Shown here piece after piece: positions 59,942-64,000 of a DNA stretch of 64,000 nucleotides. The DNA is taken from assembly GCA_038501785.1 (NCBI GenBank), contig JBAMJR010000031.1:13158001-13222000 (forward strand), given 5' to 3'. The notes beneath the pieces were generated by a model, which worked only from the letters and a program-made list of their open reading frames with translations, was not told where the DNA came from and did not search any database. Numbering within the stretch: the first letter of the stretch is position 1; the number at the start of each line of letters is the position of its first letter. Origin of the DNA: Myoxocephalus aenaeus. Taxonomy: Eukaryota > Chordata > Actinopteri > Perciformes > Cottidae. The translations under genes and the position numbers were made by a program.

Positions 59942-60070
59942 TATTAGCTGTTACACCACGGAACAGCATGCTGGGTACAGCCCTCTCTCTCCGCCGCTAA
60001 CTACAATATTAGCCGTTACACCACAGAACAGCATGCTGGGTATAGCCCTCTCTCTCCGTCGCCCGCTGCA
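59942..60070 (+). repeat. 65-bp minisatellite, right part
   Basis: The interrupted unit resumes (TATTAGCTGTTACACCACGG) and one more full 65-bp unit follows from 60006. The array then ends at GCTGCAGTAC. Confidence 0.9.
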
Positions 60071-62597
60071 GTACATTCAAGAACAGATGTAGAGAGGACA
60101 GACTGGAGTGACCGGAGAACACAGGACATATTACTTTGTAATTTTCTGGACAAATAACGAGTGTGAAGTTGTTTCAGATGTGCCAATCAATCAACCCGTT
60201 CCGATCAGGCCCGTTTTTAATGGGCAATGCACACTTAAAGCAAGAAATAAAAACAATTATCCCATATTTGATACTTTTCTTAGTGGCACACACGTGTATA
60301 TCCATTATGTCCATGTAATTAACGAGGATCAAGCTGTCCACTCTGTTGCCGTGCTCGGTGCCCCTGGTCCTCCGCTGCACCCGTGCAGCCTGGGTAATCG
60401 CACATGTCACGGTGTTATAGTTACTGTAGGCAGATTATGCATGTAAGCGTGTCATAGCTCCCTGCGGTGGCACTTATATGAGGCTAGCTCGGCCACACAT
60501 GACTGACACGTAGCTTCCAGCCATCCATACAGAATGAAGGACTCATTACAAGGCTGAGAGGCCACCACCTGCTAGTATTGACAGATGTGATTAGCCTGTG
60601 AGCACAATCTAAAGTGTTAACTGCCTCCTAATGTGCCATGACGTTTTATTGCACATAAGCATGGATTTGGTTAATTTCATCCTGTGTTCTTTTAATATAC
60701 TGGGCTGGGAATATAATCAATTTCGGCACATGTATTTGTCAATTACAATCGGAGGTCCTAGATATCCATCGGAAGATTGTACCGTAGAGATGTGTGTTAC
60801 GGGTGTGTAAACTGTGAAATCAGTACATCATCCATTTTTGTTCCCACCATTTTTATATGCAAATATTAAATTGCTAAATGAACTCCTACCGTGCGTGATA
60901 GGTATAGTCATGAGTTCAACTAACCATGAAGAGTTTCTCCACTTGCTTTGCCAATACAGACGTTACGTGTGCCTATTTGTACAATATTTCTCCATCATTG
61001 TACTCTGTGTGCTTATGCAAGCGTGCCATTTAATGTCCCAACGATGAAAAGTGACCTTACATCACATATAACCTCCTTTCCACTCGAGCTCTCCCATTGG
61101 TTTACACTTTGCAATAATCCCTCCTTGCATGGATATCAAATAAAAATAGCAACATTCTCTGAAATTGTACTGCGACGTTAAAGGGAACGGCGAACATATG
61201 AGATGTTGCAGCCCCAAGAGACACTGTCAACGGAGAGTTTACGACAGACAATAAAAAGGTGATTGAACGGCTGTGTAATGAATAGGTAAATGAGCGAGGT
61301 TGCCAGAGGGCGCACTAAATGAATGCCAGTGCTGAACAAAAGAAATGATCACAGAAGTGTTTTTCTTTTCTTTTCTTTTGATGCACCACATGCAGATGCA
61401 TGTAAACCGTTTCACAGCCGGCTTGTTGACCTTATCGCTTCAAGGAAACAATCTGCTTGTTGCTATAACGCATTTGTACCAAATCACCCCTTCTGTCGAT
61501 GCCAACCGGGCAAAGACCTTCTACAACTAGTTGAAAAACGAACCGGACGCGCTCACAACAGGATGTTGATACAAGAGCTAGCTGACAAGCTGAGGAAGCA
61601 GAAATTGATTTGATGCATCAATGGTGAAAATCATCAGCTCCCAGTCAAAGAGAGTACAGTAATGAAGTGTGCGCTCAGTTCTGAGAGCCAAGTCATATTT
61701 TTAGAAACACAACCAGCTGTTCCTAGCTGTTGTTGCACAAGTGTCACATTACCTGATTGGGTGTCATTTGCCATAGAAGCTCTTCACCTTTATACAAAGT
61801 GAATGAACCTTTTGCCGACTGACATTGAAAATTCGGTCCAGTCCTGTTTTCTGTACCAGCTGCAGACTTGACGGGGACTTGAACATGCAAATGTATTCAT
61901 GAAACAAAATGAATAAGGACCTCGTCTGCATTTGACTTGGGGGGGATATAATGAAATTAATGTTGTCCTTTGAAGATGTATCATCTTAATCATATCATCA
62001 AAGCCCCATGCACAAAGAGGCACTCATTCTGTATTTCCTGTAGAGGCTCTTTGTGGTCCTCTTTGTTAACAGGTATTTCAGACCCAGGCACCAAAAGTGG
62101 ATTAGAAAGCAGACGAGTCGGACAAAAAGAAAGAGAGACGAGAGCTCAAGACATGTATTTAGCATTATAATCAAATTGGTCAAATAGGTCAATGGCATTA
62201 ATACGCTGGAGGGCACATTACTATTCTTTGTCAAATTTACACTAATGCAAATAAAATCTACACGTACAGTTTTCTGATTAATTGTTTGCATAACAATACG
62301 AGTACAGTTTTTTATAGTGATGTTTAGCAAACATAAAGCGCTTGCTTGATTTGAATTGATATGAAATATATTTTATTGGAATATTGTTATTGAATCTTTC
62401 AAAATGCACAAATTCGAAATGTCAACATTGCAGCTCAACAAAACACATTCAGTTCGATATTTATATACTTTTGCGTCATGAATAAAGGCGTCAATATGTA
62501 CACTTCGTCTGCACAACAACAGAGAGGCTAGGTTGTCTGAACCAAGACCACACACTGTATTACTCCTTTCAACCCAGACAAAGGCAGTGCAGACCAG
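60071..62597. other. unique sequence downstream of the minisatellite
   Basis: A frame at 60108-60446 (YYFVIFWTNNECEVVSD, VFNGQCTLKARNKNNYPIF) has protein-like composition but starts at GTG, has no ATG of its own near the start, and no recognised domain. A TTTTC run lies at 61362-61379. No other feature is seen. 61780-62160 is repeat-free. Confidence 0.35.
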
Positions 62598-63033
62598 GGC
62601 CCTATTCCTCGTACCTGGTTTACTGACTTAGCTGGATCATTTTCAGCAGGTCAGGCTTTTCGGTTCCACAAAGCAAGTTTGGAAAAATCACCATCGCAAC
62701 ACATCCAAATCCCTTAACCTGCTCCAGCACAGGTTTACTGAAATTCACTGGATAAATTGGCCACTCGCACCGGACAAAGAAGGCAGCTCCCTTCCTCATT
62801 GATGAAGGAGCGATATAACATCGGGAAAGCCGCTGCATGCCGTGCTGTTCATAATGTTTATTTAGCGCTTAAGAAACTTATGGATCTGTTGAAAGCACTC
62901 ATAATTATAAGACAGTGTTATTAGTACACCATACATATCATTATTGTAGAAAATAATTAAGGTGGACTCATGATAAGAATACAGAGAATCACACGCAATT
63001 TCTTTTCACTGCGTCAAGATGCGGTGTTATTCT

Positions 63034-63085
63034 GTGTTCACAGCAAACGCGTTGTGAATATTCGCAACGCTTTGGATGTGAACGC
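63034..63085. repeat. 52-bp palindrome nested in the Harbinger element
   Basis: GTGTTCACAGCAAACGCGTT then GTGAAT pairs with its complement across a GAATATTC centre (21 of 26 arm positions). The GGTGCGTTCACA-type end resembles the ends of small DNA MITEs. It interrupts the Myb-like remnant. Confidence 0.7.
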
Positions 63086-63089
63086 ACCA

Positions 63090-63190
63090 TTAGACTTTGC
63101 CATGATTATGGACTTAAATTCCTCATATGTGTTCATGATCATCTCCTGCTCGTCAGGGGAGAAATAAGAGGCTCTTTCTCTAAACTTATT
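63090..63190 (-). pseudogene. Harbinger Myb/SANT-like DNA-binding protein remnant
   Basis: On the minus strand the frame reads FRERASYFSPDEQEMIMNTY then EEFKSIIMAKSNG. This is the start of the Myb/SANT-like domain of the second Harbinger protein (usual pattern: aromatic/Ser-Pro-x-Glu-Gln-Glu-x-hydrophobic, Tyr-Glu-Glu-hydrophobic-Lys-x-Ile-Ile-x-Lys-x-Asn). In intact elements this protein escorts the transposase to the nucleus and to the terminal repeats. Only about 33 residues of the domain remain before the nested palindrome. The rest of the helix-turn-helix is missing. Confidence 0.7.
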
Positions 63191-63409
63191 AGCGTTTGAA
63201 GATCATGGAATCTGTGTTCGACTCCTCCCCCTTTTGAAGAGGAATTTATCCAGATGACTGGCGTCTTGTTCAAATTAACGAGACTGTTTGAGGGCGGATC
63301 CACCTTTGAGGAACCGACATAGCCTGATGTCAATCATCTCGGTAATTTAAGCTGGATAATAGGACATTTGATCGACTTTGTTGAACCGTGTACGAGGAAT
63401 AGGGACCAG

Positions 63410-64000
63410 GTCTGCTTTTTCCATTCTTACCTTTCAAAATAAAAGCCCAAGACTTATATAGTACACTGGGTTACTGTTAGCAAACTCACCCAGAGTATTT
63501 TGCTAGAAGGGAACTCAATAAAGTAGCTTCCAGTAACTTATAACTATTTACCTCAGACAGACTTCCATATGCTCTGGGTCCATAGGTTCTAACTCACAAA
63601 GGCTCCGCCCTCAACTGGATTCTGTGGGTAACACTCCCCTCCAATCACAGGCAAGTATTTGGCATTTTCGTGTCGTTCATTCATCCTTATGAATGACACA
63701 TATCCTGGATTGTAGAAAACGTTTCCAGTGAATGTAATCCAGGCAACAATTACATTTCCTGCGCCATTTATTTGTAAAGCAGCAGAATTTAACCATATTT
63801 TTGGTTCTAGGACATAGGAGCTGTTAAGTAAAAAAAAAACTTGGGTGGTGGTGCGAAGAGAAGTCCAGAATTCGATAGGTTATAATAAAACGGATTAAAT
63901 CAAAAGGTTGATGATGATTAGCATACAGTTCTCGCCGCGAGGTTGCGGTGCTTTAGCAATCCACAGCCCATTCACAGTTCAACCTGCAAATAGTTCCTGC
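63410..64000. other. right-edge unique sequence
   Basis: A run of A at 63830-63839 is the only simple feature. No gene or repeat family is recognised up to the window edge. Confidence 0.4.

Larger units (their letters stand above)
62598..63406 (-). mobile_element. PIF/Harbinger DNA transposon, internally deleted
   Basis: 809 bp with inverted ends GGCCCTATTCCTCGTAC (left) and GTCCCTATTCCTCGTAC (right, opposite strand), one mismatch in 17. A 3-bp duplication CAG flanks it (62595-62597, 63407-63409). The empty site would read GCAGAC-CAG-GTCTGC, a perfect palindrome around CAG. Known: Harbinger elements make 3-bp duplications, and zebrafish Harbinger3-type elements prefer palindromic targets centred on CWG. 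A Myb/SANT-like remnant lies inside (63090-63190), but the DDE nuclease gene is absent. The copy therefore depended on another element for movement. Confidence 0.88.

Noticed and set aside
57118..60070. Regularly spaced repeats that might suggest a CRISPR array
   Set aside because: The 65-bp units are head-to-tail without unique spacers, and the host is clearly a vertebrate: an ordinary minisatellite.
62585..63416. Longer 25-bp terminal repeats beginning GCAGACC
   Set aside because: The outer bases belong to a palindromic target site. Taking CAG as the duplication gives the standard 3-bp Harbinger footprint.

Overview
This window reads as nuclear DNA from a teleost fish, probably a percomorph. 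It is gene-poor, AT-leaning sequence with many long dinucleotide tracts. The interspersed elements are typical of fish: LINE 3' ends with short tandem tails, TTAA-target MITEs, hAT, PIF/Harbinger and CACTA-like DNA transposons, and a tRNA-SINE fragment. I see no operon, rRNA, CRISPR array or convincing tRNA gene. No complete host protein-coding gene can be supported. Nearly all open frames are chance frames, antisense shadows of repeats, or transposon remnants.

Layout. 0-5 kb: a CpG-richer zone that may be the 5' end of a minus-strand gene running off the left edge, with a promoter/first-exon candidate at 3.06-3.70 kb and a possible downstream exon at 73-227. 6.6-9.9 kb: a LINE 3' end, a probable solo LTR (7939-8319, 4-bp duplication GTAA), a second LINE 3' end and a TTAA MITE (9558-9888). 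12.3-15.8 kb: a stack of repeats. An old ~150-bp-unit teleost repeat was interrupted by an internally deleted hAT element (12466-13700) and by a poly(A) retroposon (13781-14008), and a second hAT element follows at 14533-15806. Three insertions here show exact target-site duplications. 16-26 kb: mostly unique sequence with a SINE fragment and a possible signal-peptide exon. 26.36-27.56 kb: a fresh-looking 5'-truncated LINE with 317 codons open on the minus strand. 27.8-28.2 kb: an unexplained open frame ending at a poly(A) signal. 31-34.4 kb: repeats, an ETS-motif cluster and a second TTAA MITE. 34-52 kb: mostly unique sequence, with a diverged ~310-bp local duplication (43.45 and 45.0 kb) and a perfect 100-bp palindrome (49813-49912). 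52.1-53.2 kb: a decayed LINE reverse-transcriptase pseudogene. 57.1-60.1 kb: a 65-bp minisatellite split by a 2.6-kb CACTA-like transposon that still carries a broken transposase frame. 62.6-63.4 kb: a Harbinger element with a Myb/SANT-like remnant, inserted in a palindromic target.

The only genes whose role can be inferred belong to mobile elements: LINE reverse transcriptases that copy RNA at the target site, and hAT, CACTA-like and Harbinger proteins that bind terminal repeats and cut DNA. All appear truncated, deleted or interrupted. The window is best read as an intergenic or intronic landscape shaped by successive insertions, whose relative order can partly be read from their nesting.
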